DNA of 64,000 nt from Natronomonas marina (GCF_024298905.1 NZ_CP101154.1:930001-994000); one strand, 5' to 3'; shown: positions 25,064 through 33,659, numbered from the stretch's first letter. Made by a program: numbers and translations. Notes: generated from the sequence alone by a model not told the origin.

Positions 25064-26044
25064 TCACTCGACCCCGATCCGCGCGCCGCGGTTCCGGGGA
25101 GCGACGACCCGGACGGTCCCGTCGGCGCCGGCCGAGGCGAGCGCGTCCTCGGCGGCCGCCCGGGCACGCCCGGCCATCGACTCGTCGGTCACCCCGTAGA
25201 CGGTCGGTCCCCAGGAGGACTGCCCGACGCCCCGGACGGCGGGGCAGTCGGCCAGGGCGTCGATGAGCCGGCCGGCCGGCGGTCGGTAGACGCCGCCCTG
25301 CTGGTCGGCGTACCAGGCGCCGTTGAGCCGGCCGAACGCGCCGACGGCGTCGCCGAACGCCTCCAGACGGCCCTCGGCGGCCGCCGGGAGCAGCCGCCGG
25401 ACCAGAAGCGTCGATAGCTCGTCGGCGACCGACGGGTCCGCGCCCTCGACGACGGCGCGCATGCTCTCGTCTTCGTCGTCGCCGCTCCGGCCCGGATCGG
25501 CCTCGGGGACGACGAGGACGAACCGCCACGTCTCGGGGAGGTCCTGGCGAGCGGCGACGGCCGGGACCGTCCACTCCCCCTCGGCGGGCGGCGCCGTGGT
25601 GAACCGCTCGGTCGGGTGGCCGGCGTCGACGACGAACCCGCCGCCCTCGAAGGCGGCGACGCCGACGCCGCTCCGCCCGCCGCGGCCCAGTGCTGGCGCA
25701 CGCTCGCGCACCTCGGGGTCCCGGCCGTGGGCCTCCGCGACCGCAGCCAGCGTCGCAAGCGCGACCTGGGTCCCGCTGCCGAGGCCGACGTGCCGGGGCA
25801 GCGTCGCCTCGACGCTGATCTCGGCGCCGTCGACGCCCAGCAGGTCACAGGCCCGCCCGGCGAGGTCCGCGACGAAGGGGTCCGGACAGACCACCTCGGC
25901 CGCCGGTTCGGCGACGAGCCGGACGGCCGGCTCTTCGAGGGCCACGCCGACCCCGCCGTAGAGGCGCTCGTGAGCCAGAGAGAGGTTGCAGAACCCGACG
26001 TGGAGCCGGGCGCCGGCCGCGACGTGGACCGTCATCGCCGGCAC
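25064..26044 (-). CDS. Beta-ribofuranosylaminobenzene 5'-phosphate synthase-like GHMP protein
   Basis: 326 residues of the GHMP-kinase superfamily. Family pattern at the N-terminus is GARLHVGFCNLS with RLYGGVGVAL, and the glycine-rich loop is RHVGLGSGTQVALA (84-97). The late motif VRGVGQSSWGPTVYG also fits the RFAP-synthase branch, which couples 4-hydroxybenzoate or p-aminobenzoate with phosphoribosyl pyrophosphate in pterin cofactor synthesis. In haloarchaea the product may be a modified folate. Start may be ATG 26044 or 26035. Confidence 0.85.
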   Translation of the reverse strand: MPAMTVHVAAGARLHVGFCNLSLAHERLYGGVGVALEEPAVRLVAEPAAEVVCPDPFVADLAGRACDLLGVDGAEISVEATLPRHVGLGSGTQVALATLAAVAEAHGRDPEVRERAPALGRGGRSGVGVAAFEGGGFVVDAGHPTERFTTAPPAEGEWTVPAVAARQDLPETWRFVLVVPEADPGRSGDDEDESMRAVVEGADPSVADELSTLLVRRLLPAAAEGRLEAFGDAVGAFGRLNGAWYADQQGGVYRPPAGRLIDALADCPAVRGVGQSSWGPTVYGVTDESMAGRARAAAEDALASAGADGTVRVVAPRNRGARIGVE

Positions 26045-26087
26045 TTGGACCGTCAGCAGGTTGTGGGTTTCGACACTGGCAACGGCT

Positions 26088-26170
26088 CATACGGATTGTT
26101 GTAGTCTTTTACCGGTGACCGCCGACCCCGCACGGGCGATCACCGGTAAATCGTTACAACGATCCGTATC
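26088..26170. repeat. 82-bp palindromic repeat element, haloarchaeal REP/MITE-like
   Basis: Nested inverted repeats: outer arms 26089-26103 and 26155-26169 (ATACGGAT[T/C]GTTGTA type, one mismatch) and inner arms TTTACCGGTGA (26108-26118) with TCACCGGTAAA (26140-26150). The spacer is about 20 bp and GC-rich. The right arm carries the stop codon of the small gene at 26169-26309. I recall very similar palindromes scattered in other haloarchaeal genomes, but cannot search here. Confidence 0.75.
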
Positions 26171-26309
26171 AGAGGTCCCGCGACCGACCGAGGTGGCACA
26201 GCTCGCCGCCGCAGGACCCGCACCGACCCGACGTCGACCCCTCCACCCTGGAACCACAGTCGAAACACTCGTACACTTTTCCTCCACTCTCTTCCGTTTT
26301 CGGTCTCAT
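26169..26309 (-). CDS. Small rubrerythrin-like zinc-ribbon protein
   Basis: 46 residues, MRPKTEESGGKVYECFDCGS then RCGSCGGELCHLGRSRDL. Two CxxC knuckles (CFDC, CGSC) form the isolated rubredoxin-type ribbon annotated in haloarchaea as rubrerythrin-like or DUF7129. A fifth Cys follows in ELCHLG. A TATA element (GGTAATAATACG on the minus strand, 26328-26338) lies about 24 bases upstream of the ATG. The stop codon lies in the palindromic repeat arm. Confidence 0.85.
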   Translation of the reverse strand: MRPKTEESGGKVYECFDCGSRVEGSTSGRCGSCGGELCHLGRSRDL

Positions 26310-26419
26310 ACACCCGGGTAGAGGTTCGTATTATTACCGTTTTCCCTGATACACCTTATATTCTACAAACGGGAGAACGAGCTCAGCGGACCGCAGCAAA
26401 AACTGGGCAGTACACGGGT

Positions 26420-26428
26420 GGTTAAGTC
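26420..26428 (+). promoter_or_regulatory. TATA-like box of ilvD
   Basis: GGTTAAGTC centred about 26 bases before ATG 26450, suggesting a leaderless ilvD transcript. A second A/T element (CCTTATATTC) lies further upstream near 26348-26357. Confidence 0.45.
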
Positions 26429-26449
26429 GCTCGGCGGCGAGTGACCTCC

Positions 26450-28195
26450 ATGAGCCACCAGGAGCCGCCCGACCGCGAGTCGGGCACGACGGAGAAACCG
26501 GAGGGGCTGCGGAGCCGGGAGGTCACGGAGGGGACCGAGCGGGCACCCCACCGGGCGATGTTCCGTGCGATGGGATTCGACGACGAGGACCTGGCCGCGC
26601 CGATGGTCGGCGTCGCCAACCCCGCGGCGGACATCACGCCCTGTAACGTCCACCTCGACGAGGTCGCCGACGCCGCCCTCGACGGGATCGACGACAGCGG
26701 CGGCATGCCGATCGAGTTCGGCACCATCACCATCTCGGACGCCATCTCGATGGGGACCGAGGGGATGAAGGCCTCGCTCATCTCCCGGGAGGTCATCGCC
26801 GACTCCGTCGAGCTGGTCTCCTTCGGCGAGCGCATGGACGCGCTGGTGACCATCGGCGGCTGCGACAAGAACATGCCGGGGATGATGATGGCCGCCATCC
26901 GGACCGACCTTCCCTCCGTGTTCCTCTACGGCGGGTCCATCATGCCCGGCGAACACGAGGGCCGCGCGATCACCATCCAGAACGTCTTCGAGGCCCGCGG
27001 TGCGGTCGCGACCGGCGAGATGAGCGAGTCCGAACTCGACGAGATGGAGCGCAACGCCTGTCCGGGTGCCGGCTCCTGCGGCGGGATGTTCACCGCGAAC
27101 ACGATGGCCTCCATCAGCGAGGCCATCGGCTTCGCGCCGCTGGGCAGCGCGAGCCCGCCCGCCGAACACGAGGCCCGCTACGATGTGGCCCGCGAGGCCG
27201 GCGAACTCGTCCTCGACGCCGTCGAGGCCGACCGCCGGCCCTCCGAGTTCCTCACGAAGGACTCCTTCGAGAACGCCATCGCGCTGCAGGTCGCCATCGG
27301 CGGCTCGACCAACGGCGTCCTGCATTTGCTGGCGATGGCCGCCGAGGCCGGCGTCGACCTCTCTATCGAGGAGTTCGACGAGATCAGCCGGCGAACCCCG
27401 AAGATAGCCGACCTCCAGCCCGGCGGCGAGCGCGTGATGAACGACCTCCACGAACTCGGCGGCGTCCCGGTCGTTCTGAAGGAACTCCACGAGGCGGGCC
27501 TGCTGCACGGCGACGCACTCACCGTCACCGGCGAGACGCTCGCGGCGGCGCTCGAACGGGTCGATCCGCCCGCAATCGCCGACCTCGACGCCGACTTCCT
27601 CTACACCGTCGAGAACCCCAAGAACGAGCAGGGTGCCATCCGCATCCTCACCGGCAACCTCGCGCCGGGCGGGGGTGTCCTGAAGATCACCGGCGCCGAC
27701 GACCTCCACCACGAGGGCCCGGTCCGCGTCTTCGAAAGCGAGGAGGCCGCCACCGAGTACGTCCAGGGGGGCAACATCGAATCGGGCGACGTCATCGTCA
27801 TCCGAAACGAGGGGCCCCAGGGCGGCCCCGGCATGCGCGAGATGCTCGGCGTGACCGCCGCCCGCGACGGCCAGGGCCACGCCGAGGACGTCGCGCTGCT
27901 CACCGACGGCCGATTCTCGGGGGCGACGCGTGGCCTCTCCATCGGCCACGTCGCCCCCGAGGCGTTCGTCGGCGGTCCCATCGCCGCCCTCGAGGACGGC
28001 GACACGGTCACCATCGACGTCGCCGACCGGACCCTCGAGGTCGACCTCACCGACGAGGAACTCGAGGCTCGCCTCGACGAGCGGGACCAGCCCGACCCCG
28101 CCTACGAGGGCGGCGTCCTGGCGAAGTACGGTCTGGCGTTCGGGTCGGCCGCCGAGGGGGCCGTCACCAATCCCGGCGTTTCCCAGCAGGACTGA
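26450..28195 (+). CDS. ilvD: Dihydroxy-acid dehydratase
   Basis: 581 residues. Dehydrates 2,3-dihydroxy-isovalerate and -methylvalerate to the 2-keto acids in valine, leucine and isoleucine synthesis. The Fe-S cluster cysteines are Cys65 (DITPCNVH), Cys138 (GGCDKNMPGM) and Cys210 (CPGAGSCGGMFT). The C-terminal swivel domain includes GRFSGATRGLSIGHVAPEA. Length and motifs are canonical. No other ilv gene is beside it. Confidence 0.96.
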   Translation: MSHQEPPDRESGTTEKPEGLRSREVTEGTERAPHRAMFRAMGFDDEDLAAPMVGVANPAADITPCNVHLDEVADAALDGIDDSGGMPIEFGTITISDAISMGTEGMKASLISREVIADSVELVSFGERMDALVTIGGCDKNMPGMMMAAIRTDLPSVFLYGGSIMPGEHEGRAITIQNVFEARGAVATGEMSESELDEMERNACPGAGSCGGMFTANTMASISEAIGFAPLGSASPPAEHEARYDVAREAGELVLDAVEADRRPSEFLTKDSFENAIALQVAIGGSTNGVLHLLAMAAEAGVDLSIEEFDEISRRTPKIADLQPGGERVMNDLHELGGVPVVLKELHEAGLLHGDALTVTGETLAAALERVDPPAIADLDADFLYTVENPKNEQGAIRILTGNLAPGGGVLKITGADDLHHEGPVRVFESEEAATEYVQGGNIESGDVIVIRNEGPQGGPGMREMLGVTAARDGQGHAEDVALLTDGRFSGATRGLSIGHVAPEAFVGGPIAALEDGDTVTIDVADRTLEVDLTDEELEARLDERDQPDPAYEGGVLAKYGLAFGSAAEGAVTNPGVSQQD

Positions 28196-28281
28196 GCCGA
28201 CACTCCCGACCGAACCCCGTGACTGAAACGACCGTTTGACCATCGGGGAGACACTTATCCGTCACTGCCGAACGACGACCC

Positions 28282-28911
28282 ATGACGACGAGACGCGCGT
28301 TCCTGGCGACTGCCGGGAGCCTCGCGGTGGCCGGCTGTGCCACCCGCGACGACGACGCCTCGCCGACCGCGACGCCGACGGACGGAACGAACTCGCCGAC
28401 GGACAGTACGCCGACCGACGGTACCTCGACGGGACCAGGAACGTCCGTGTCCTACGTCCTCCGGGCGGGGTCGGTCCCCGACGCCCTCGCGTCGGCCACC
28501 GCCACCGTCCGACCGGTCGTCGTCGAAGACGAGCGGGATCTCGGCCCCTGTTACCCCGACGTCTACGAGGGCCCCTACAAGCCGACCATCACGCCCATCG
28601 CCACGCCGAGCGGGACCTGCCACGCGGCCGAGCCCGTCGACGTCGACCTCGTCGCGACCGACGAGCGGACGATCGAGGCGACCGTGCCGCCGGCGGCCAG
28701 CGGACACGCTCTCCTCGCCACGAGCGTCGTCGGCACCGACCGCGACGGCGACGACGTTACCGAAATCAAGGGCACCGGTGGCGTCCGGTTGCTCGAGGAA
28801 GCGTCGTCCCCGAGCGGGCGCTACGGTGTCGAGATGGGCATCGAGTCGGCGCCCGAGGGTGCGGACTACGACTACCGGGTGACCACGGCGCGGGTCGACC
28901 CCGACGGCTGA
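28282..28911 (+). CDS. Secreted Tat lipoprotein, uncharacterised
   Basis: 209 residues. N-terminus MTTRRAFLATAGSLAVAGC has a twin-arginine motif and a lipobox (AVAGC), so the protein is probably exported folded and lipid-anchored outside the membrane. A Thr/Pro/Asp-rich linker (25-55) precedes a beta-rich domain with two Cys (GPCYPD, GTCHAA) that may form a disulfide. No enzyme motif is seen. Monocistronic, 86 bases after ilvD. Confidence 0.8.
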   Translation: MTTRRAFLATAGSLAVAGCATRDDDASPTATPTDGTNSPTDSTPTDGTSTGPGTSVSYVLRAGSVPDALASATATVRPVVVEDERDLGPCYPDVYEGPYKPTITPIATPSGTCHAAEPVDVDLVATDERTIEATVPPAASGHALLATSVVGTDRDGDDVTEIKGTGGVRLLEEASSPSGRYGVEMGIESAPEGADYDYRVTTARVDPDG

Positions 28912-28924
28912 ACGGCGACCCCGC

Positions 28925-29242
28925 TCAGGCGGGCATCCGGAGGGCGTAGACGATGGCGAGCAGGCCGACCACCTGGCTGGTGCCCGTCAGGACCGTCGCG
29001 ACCGTCCGCCCGACGAACGGCAGCGCGAGGAAGGCCAGCAACAGCAGGAACGGGACGGCCAAAGCGAGGACGAAGCCGACCGCGATGAACAGCATCGGGC
29101 GACTCCCGTTGCGCCGGTAGCCGCGGTAGGCCTGGTAGGCGACGAAGATACCGAGCAGCGCGGCGAGGACGTCGGTCGCCTGCGAGAAGGCGGCGAGCCA
29201 CTCCGGCGGCGCCGACCCGCTCCAGACCTGCAGCCCCGCCAC
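28925..29242 (-). CDS. Small membrane protein (DUF7521-like)
   Basis: 105 residues from GTG 29242 with three hydrophobic segments (about 19-40, 50-75, 80-102). Pairs of an ArsR-type HTH gene followed directly by a membrane protein of this type recur in haloarchaea. Here the start lies one base after the HTH stop, so the two are translationally linked. Possibly the membrane partner or target of the regulator; function unknown. Confidence 0.7.
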   Translation of the reverse strand: MAGLQVWSGSAPPEWLAAFSQATDVLAALLGIFVAYQAYRGYRRNGSRPMLFIAVGFVLALAVPFLLLLAFLALPFVGRTVATVLTGTSQVVGLLAIVYALRMPA

Positions 29243-29243
29243 G

Positions 29244-29588
29244 TCACATCCCCTCCACGAGTCTCGTGAACCGGTCGGCCATGTCCTCCCGGCGGTCGAT
29301 ACGGAGGTCCAGTCGCCCGTCCTCGAGTTCGACGGTGACCCGCCGGACGTTCGTCGCGTAGACGGTGCGGTGGTGGCCGCCCTCGGGGTCCGGCCGCGTC
29401 CGCTCGACGAGCAGGTCGCACTCCCGCAGTTCCTCGAGGCGGCGGTAGACGGTCGGCTGTGACGCCTCGCAGTGGTCGCTCAACGTGTTCGCTGACATGG
29501 GTTGCTGGCTCGTCTCGACGAGGATGGTCCGAACCGTCGGGTCACCGAGCAGCGATCCGACGGTCCCGACGTCGCACTCCCCGCTCAC
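29244..29588 (-). CDS. ArsR-like winged-helix transcriptional regulator
   Basis: 114 residues from GTG 29588 (VSGECDVG), chosen because a TATA element (CCTTTATC, 29611-29618) is centred 27 bases upstream; an upstream GTG at 29627 overlaps that box. The winged helix is clear: LLGDPTVRTILVETSQQPMS, then the recognition helix EASQPTVYRRLEEL, and the wing ERTRPDPEGGHHRTVYATN. No metal-binding cysteine pair. Probably autoregulates the two-gene operon with the downstream membrane protein. Confidence 0.82.
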   Translation of the reverse strand: MSGECDVGTVGSLLGDPTVRTILVETSQQPMSANTLSDHCEASQPTVYRRLEELRECDLLVERTRPDPEGGHHRTVYATNVRRVTVELEDGRLDLRIDRREDMADRFTRLVEGM

Positions 29589-29690
29589 GCCCGGGTCCTC
29601 GCGGCAGGGCGATAAAGGAGTTTCCACGACTGCAGCGCGTGAAGTCGTGCTCGACCCCTTACCACCCTCCCGACCGTCGGTCCGGGTGTG

Positions 29691-30053
29691 ATGACGGTGA
29701 ACGTCTTCGACTCGTCGAGTAGACTCAGACCGACCGCCTGGAGCGGCCTCCTCGTCGTGGCCGCGAGCGTCCTCCTCAGCGTCCTCGCCGGCGGCGCCGT
29801 TGGCGACAGCGTCCGCATCCGCTGGTCGGTCGGCACCTACTACGGTCCCGAGTACGCCCCCGCGGCGCTGGTGCTCGCGGCCTTCCCCGTCGCGGCCGCC
29901 GTCGCGTACCTCGGCTTCCGCCTGCTGGCCCGACGGCTCGAGCGGACGGCCGGCTTCGAGGACGCCCGCGACGTCTACGAACTGTGCGCCCTGGCGACGC
30001 TCGGCGCCGTCGTGCTCGTCCAGGTCGCCCTCCTCGCGGCGAACCTGACGTAG
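29691..30053 (+). CDS. Small membrane protein, uncharacterised
   Basis: 120 residues from ATG 29691. Three hydrophobic segments (about 17-36, 58-78, 95-117) separated by charged loops containing VRIRWSVGTYYGPEY and RRLERTAGFED. No family recognised. Divergent from the HTH operon, whose regulator might also control it. Confidence 0.65.
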   Translation: MTVNVFDSSSRLRPTAWSGLLVVAASVLLSVLAGGAVGDSVRIRWSVGTYYGPEYAPAALVLAAFPVAAAVAYLGFRLLARRLERTAGFEDARDVYELCALATLGAVVLVQVALLAANLT

Positions 30054-30061
30054 CAGGTGGG

Positions 30062-30715
30062 TCAGAAAAGACCCTCGTCATCGCCGATGCCGAGTCGCTC
30101 GCCCAGGTCGTCGAGTTCGTCGTTGATGTCGGGCGCCGACGACTCGCCGGGGAGGATGTCGCCCAGGGCGGCCCCGAAGGCACCGACGGTCCAGACGACG
30201 GCGATCCGCGAGAGCGCGACTGCGGGGTCGCTCCATCCGCCGAGGCGACCCCACAGCGTCATGGTGAACGCCGCGGTGAGAAAGGAGACAAGAAGGACCG
30301 AGAGGAGTCGGCGCGGGACGACCCCGAACAGCGGTCGCGTGACGGTTATCTCGCGGAAGTCGGCGACGTAGAGGAGTCCGACGGTCATCCCGAAGAGGAA
30401 CGCGACGTCGAGCGCGAGCAGCCGGGGGTCCGAGCGCAGGAAGGCCGCTATCTCGAAGACGCCGTCCTCGACGAGCAGCGGCAGCGACACGAGGATGGTG
30501 CCGACGAAGGACTCGGCGACGTCGCGGCGGGTCAGCTTCCGGATGTCGTCGCCCTCGGGGAACTCTTCGACGAGCCGCAGGGCCCGCCGGACGGCCCGCC
30601 GCTCGCCCGGGTCGTCGACGGTCGTCTCGAGTTCTCGGAGCTGTCGCCGAATCTCCTGGATGGTGACCGCCTCGGCGTCCGGGACCTCTCGGGTCGACTC
30701 CTCGGAGCGTTCCAC
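30062..30715 (-). CDS. DUF2391-family membrane protein
   Basis: 217 residues. An acidic/basic N-terminal coiled region (TIQEIRRQLRELETTVDDPG) leads into RDVAESFVGTILVSLPLLVEDG and four to five membrane helices, a pattern I associate with DUF2391/TIGR02587 integral membrane proteins. The C-terminus is acidic and cytoplasmic. Function unknown. Convergent with the preceding small membrane gene. Confidence 0.75.
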   Translation of the reverse strand: MERSEESTREVPDAEAVTIQEIRRQLRELETTVDDPGERRAVRRALRLVEEFPEGDDIRKLTRRDVAESFVGTILVSLPLLVEDGVFEIAAFLRSDPRLLALDVAFLFGMTVGLLYVADFREITVTRPLFGVVPRRLLSVLLVSFLTAAFTMTLWGRLGGWSDPAVALSRIAVVWTVGAFGAALGDILPGESSAPDINDELDDLGERLGIGDDEGLF

Positions 30716-30784
30716 ACCACCGCGGTCGGTCGGCGCCTCGAAAAAGGTTCTCCCAGGGGGGAGGGTCCGGCGCGTCCCCCGGCC

Positions 30785-31180
30785 TCACTCCCCGTCGGGG
30801 TCGACGACCGCCGGCTCGTCGGCCTCGCCGCCCCGCAACTCGAGCGCGTGGCGCGTGTGTCTGGCGTGGGTCTCGGCCCACCGACGGGCCGGCCGCTCGG
30901 CGAGGAACTCCTCCCGCTCGGGGCACTGCCGGCAGTCGGCCACCCACGCCGTCACGTCGTCGGGGAAGTGGCCCGTGTGCTGTCTGTGGTCCAGCGCGAA
31001 CTTCTCGACGGCCTGGTTTCCGACCCGTAGCTCGTCCAGTTCGTACGCCAGGTCCCACGACCGGCTACACCGCGAGCAGGTGACCGTCGGAACGTCGTCG
31101 ACGTCGTCCGGGGCGGCCGATTCGCCGTCGAAATCGTCGGACACGTCCGCCCGTCCGGTCCCTGCGTATTTATCGTCCAC
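30785..31180 (-). CDS. Zinc-knuckle protein, uncharacterised
   Basis: 131 residues with two separated knuckles, VTCSRCSRSW and ADCRQCPEREEF, likely binding one zinc. His-rich helix DHRQHTGHFPDD between them and TEHARHTRH-like helix afterwards (ETHARHTRHALEL). Acidic termini. Haloarchaeal orphan type; could be nucleic-acid binding. Alone between the DUF2391 gene and the SWIM-like gene. Confidence 0.7.
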   Translation of the reverse strand: MDDKYAGTGRADVSDDFDGESAAPDDVDDVPTVTCSRCSRSWDLAYELDELRVGNQAVEKFALDHRQHTGHFPDDVTAWVADCRQCPEREEFLAERPARRWAETHARHTRHALELRGGEADEPAVVDPDGE

Positions 31181-31239
31181 GGTACGCCGGGCGCCGGCGC
31201 GACGGCGAGAACTCCGCTACGGCCGCCGGGACAGCCGCG

Positions 31240-31779
31240 CTACGTGGCCTGGAACGTCGTGTGGGTCGTGTTCGCGCGCCGCTGCTGGCGGAAGACGTCG
31301 CGCTCCTGGTCGGCGAAGTGCTCGGCGCTGTCGATGCGGTAGCCGACGTCGTAACTCGTGCCGGGTTCCGCCTCCTCAGCGTCGACACCGGTCGCCCGGA
31401 GTTCGACCAGTTCGCCGCCGCTCCCGACGGTGTAGACGACCTGCTCGTCGTCGAGGTCGTGGCGTCGGTCGGCGTCCTCGAGGCGGTCGTGGGCGAGCTG
31501 GGAGCGGACGGCCCACAAGTGAGCACAGGGACCGTCGTGGTGGACCCAACCGCGGCAGCGTCCGGTTCGCTTTCCGCTCTCGTCGAGCATCCAGCAGTCG
31601 GCTCGCCAGCCGTCGGTGTGGCGGGACATCTCGACTTCGTGGACGTCGTCGGAGTCCTCGAAGGCGATGAGGTAGGAGTCGCCCTGCGGGTCGTGGACGA
31701 CTTCGACGGGAGTGTCGCGGGCTCGCTGGAGGCTACTGCTGTCGTCGTCGACGATGTCGAAGCGAACGGCGTCGGTCAT
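31240..31779 (-). CDS. SWIM-like zinc-finger protein
   Basis: 179 residues. The central sequence RADCWMLDESGKRTGRC followed by WVHHDGPCAHLWAVRSQL gives Cys...Cys-x-His ligands resembling a SWIM zinc finger, which in other proteins binds DNA or partners. The N-terminal half is beta-rich (DSYLIAFEDSDDVHEVEM). It starts 2 bases after the stop of the 38-residue zinc peptide, so the two form a pair. Confidence 0.65.
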   Translation of the reverse strand: MTDAVRFDIVDDDSSSLQRARDTPVEVVHDPQGDSYLIAFEDSDDVHEVEMSRHTDGWRADCWMLDESGKRTGRCRGWVHHDGPCAHLWAVRSQLAHDRLEDADRRHDLDDEQVVYTVGSGGELVELRATGVDAEEAEPGTSYDVGYRIDSAEHFADQERDVFRQQRRANTTHTTFQAT

Positions 31780-31781
31780 GG

Positions 31782-31898
31782 TCAGCAGTCCACCTCCGAG
31801 ACGGGGTGAGGGCCGTTTTCACACTCGCGCCGAGGGATACCGCCACGGCTCGAATCGGTAGTCATGCGGCCGCCGCACTCGGGGCAGTAGCGGCTCAT
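31782..31898 (-). CDS. 38-residue zinc-finger peptide
   Basis: Reads MSRYCPECGGRMTTDSSRGG, then IPRRECENGPHPVSEVDC. CPEC knuckle plus two later cysteines could complete a zinc site. It is translated immediately ahead of the SWIM-like gene. Similar tiny zinc peptides are common in haloarchaeal accessory regions. Upstream sequence to the tRNA is A+T-rich relative to the window and holds no further gene. Confidence 0.6.
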   Translation of the reverse strand: MSRYCPECGGRMTTDSSRGGIPRRECENGPHPVSEVDC

Positions 31899-32003
31899 GC
31901 GGCGCACCTCCAGGGCGTGATTTTGTTGCGACTAAGAGCGTAGAGGAATTTGGACGCTGATGTGTCTTTACGTCCACTAATCTGGCAGTTAGATAATTGA
32001 GGA

Positions 32004-32074
32004 TGGGACCGCCGAGAGTCGAACTCGGGTCCAACGCACCCCATGCGCAGAGGATACCACTACCCCACGGTCCC
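32004..32074 (-). tRNA. tRNA-Pro (anticodon GGG)
   Basis: Full cloverleaf of 71 nt without encoded CCA: acceptor GGGACCG pairs with CGGTCCC, discriminator A. The anticodon loop ATGGGGT gives GGG. The T arm is CCGAG-TTCGACT-CTCGG. No intron. Confidence 0.93.
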
Positions 32075-32100
32075 TCGCGTTTCGACGGAGGGCGGACGTG

Positions 32101-32110
32101 CCTTTAATCT
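32101..32110 (-). promoter_or_regulatory. TATA box of tRNA-Pro
   Basis: Minus-strand AGATTAAAGG centred about 31 bases upstream of the mature tRNA 5' end, in the gap between truB and the tRNA. Confidence 0.5.
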
Positions 32111-32129
32111 CTTCGTTTCCCGGTAGTGC

Positions 32130-33008
32130 TCAGACGAGTACCCGCTCGAGTTCCGCGACGAGGCCCGACTCGGCGCCGGGGTCGCCGGCGAGGCGGCCGA
32201 GACACACCGCCGCACCGTCGGGGGTGTAGCAGGCGAGCAACGCCCCCTCCTCGGCACCTCCGAGGTCGCTCTCGATGACGCCGGGAGCGTACACCTGCGC
32301 GCCCGTCGCAATCTCGCGGGCCGCCGAGGGCGCCACCGTCAACCGCGGCAGGTGTTCGAGCGCCCGCTCGGCGGGCCGGACGACGTCCCGAAGCAGGTCG
32401 GCGTCGCCCTCTTCCTCCCAGAAGGCCACGCCGTCGGTCAAATCCTCCATGGTGACAAGGTCGGTGTCGTCGAAGGTGCCCGTCTTCCGGCGCCGGAGCG
32501 CGCCCATGTGGGCGCCGGTGCCGAGCGCGAGTCCCAGGTCGTGGCAGAGCTTCCGGACGTAGGTGCCGCTCTCGCAGTCGATGTCGAGCAGGGCGCGGCG
32601 TTCTTCGGTCTCCAGCGCCTCGAGGCGGTGGACGGTCCGGGTCCGCAGTCGGCGGGCGACGGCGGACTTCCGGGGAGGCTTCTGGTACAGCGGGCCCTCG
32701 AACTCCGCGAGGGTCGCCTCGAAGTCCGTCGGCAGCGGCGCGTGCAGTTCGAGGACGGCGACGTACCCCTTCCGACTGTCGTCGAACACCTGCGCCAGCC
32801 GGGTCGCGTCGCCGGTCAGGACCGGCAGACAGCCGGTCACCTTCGGGTCCAGCGTGCCGGCGTGGGCGGCCCGCTCGACGCCGGCGACGTCGCGGACCCA
32901 GCCGGCCACCTGGTGGGCGGAGGGACCGGGCGGCTTGTCGAGGTTGACGACGCCGAACTCGAGGAGGTCGGCGGGGTCGCGCTCCGACGGGGGCCCGCGC
33001 TCGCGCAT
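32130..33008 (-). CDS. truB: tRNA/rRNA pseudouridine synthase Cbf5/TruB
   Basis: 292 residues. Archaeal Cbf5, the catalytic subunit of H/ACA RNPs that also can modify tRNA U55. The catalytic loop AHAGTLDPKVTGCLPV has Asp54. GYVAVLELHAP and SGTYVRKLCHDLGLALG are conserved TruB motifs, and residues 215-290 form the PUA domain. Starts 2 bases after cmk, as in the conserved archaeal adk-DUF106-cmk-truB order. Confidence 0.95.
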   Translation of the reverse strand: MRERGPPSERDPADLLEFGVVNLDKPPGPSAHQVAGWVRDVAGVERAAHAGTLDPKVTGCLPVLTGDATRLAQVFDDSRKGYVAVLELHAPLPTDFEATLAEFEGPLYQKPPRKSAVARRLRTRTVHRLEALETEERRALLDIDCESGTYVRKLCHDLGLALGTGAHMGALRRRKTGTFDDTDLVTMEDLTDGVAFWEEEGDADLLRDVVRPAERALEHLPRLTVAPSAAREIATGAQVYAPGVIESDLGGAEEGALLACYTPDGAAVCLGRLAGDPGAESGLVAELERVLV

Positions 33009-33010
33009 GG

Positions 33011-33589
33011 TCAGAAGTCGTACTCGACGCCCTCGATGGGGACGCGGCCCTCGTCGCCGGACGGCTCGTACCCCTCGACGGTCGTCAGGATGACGTCGAG
33101 GACGGCCTCCGGCGAGAGGCGGGCGGTGTTCAACGCGAGGTCGTAGATGGTCAGTTCGTCGATATCGATGTCGTAGTACTCCCGGTAGCGTCGGGCCTCG
33201 CTCTCGCTCCGTTCGCGGGTCTCCTTGCGCGCGAGTTCGACCGACTTGCCCTCGCGGTCGGCGATGCGCTCGGCGCGGACCGACAGCGGCGCGTCCAGCC
33301 AGATGCGGAAGTCGGCGTGCTCGCCGGCCATCCAGCCCGCCAGCCGCGACTCGAGGACGAGGCCGTCCCGCGTGGCCGCTATCTCCCGGAGCCGGCGGTC
33401 CAGGTCGCGGTCGATTTCGTCCTCCTCCTCGGCGAGCTTGTTCAGCTCCAGCGGCGTCAGTCCCCGCTCGTCGGCCAGCTCGCGGAAGATGTCACCACCG
33501 CTGACGTGGTCGTAATCGAGGGCCTCGGCCAGCGCGGCGGCGGCGGTACTCTTGCCGCTGCCGGCGGGACCGGAGATTGTCAGCAACAT
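33011..33589 (-). CDS. cmk: Cytidylate kinase
   Basis: 192-residue archaeal-type CMP kinase that phosphorylates CMP/dCMP with ATP. P-loop GPAGSGKST at 7-15, NMP-binding [11 protein letters not shown], and LID-like [18 protein letters not shown] 33589 begins MLLTISGP as in homologues. Lies between the DUF106 gene and truB. Confidence 0.95.
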   Translation of the reverse strand: MLLTISGPAGSGKSTAAAALAEALDYDHVSGGDIFRELADERGLTPLELNKLAEEEDEIDRDLDRRLREIAATRDGLVLESRLAGWMAGEHADFRIWLDAPLSVRAERIADREGKSVELARKETRERSESEARRYREYYDIDIDELTIYDLALNTARLSPEAVLDVILTTVEGYEPSGDEGRVPIEGVEYDF

Positions 33590-33659
33590 ATCGTTACTCC
33601 GCCGCGTCGGTTGAAAGAGGTTGTCCTTCGCGGGCGCCGAACCGGGCGACACGCCGGGG

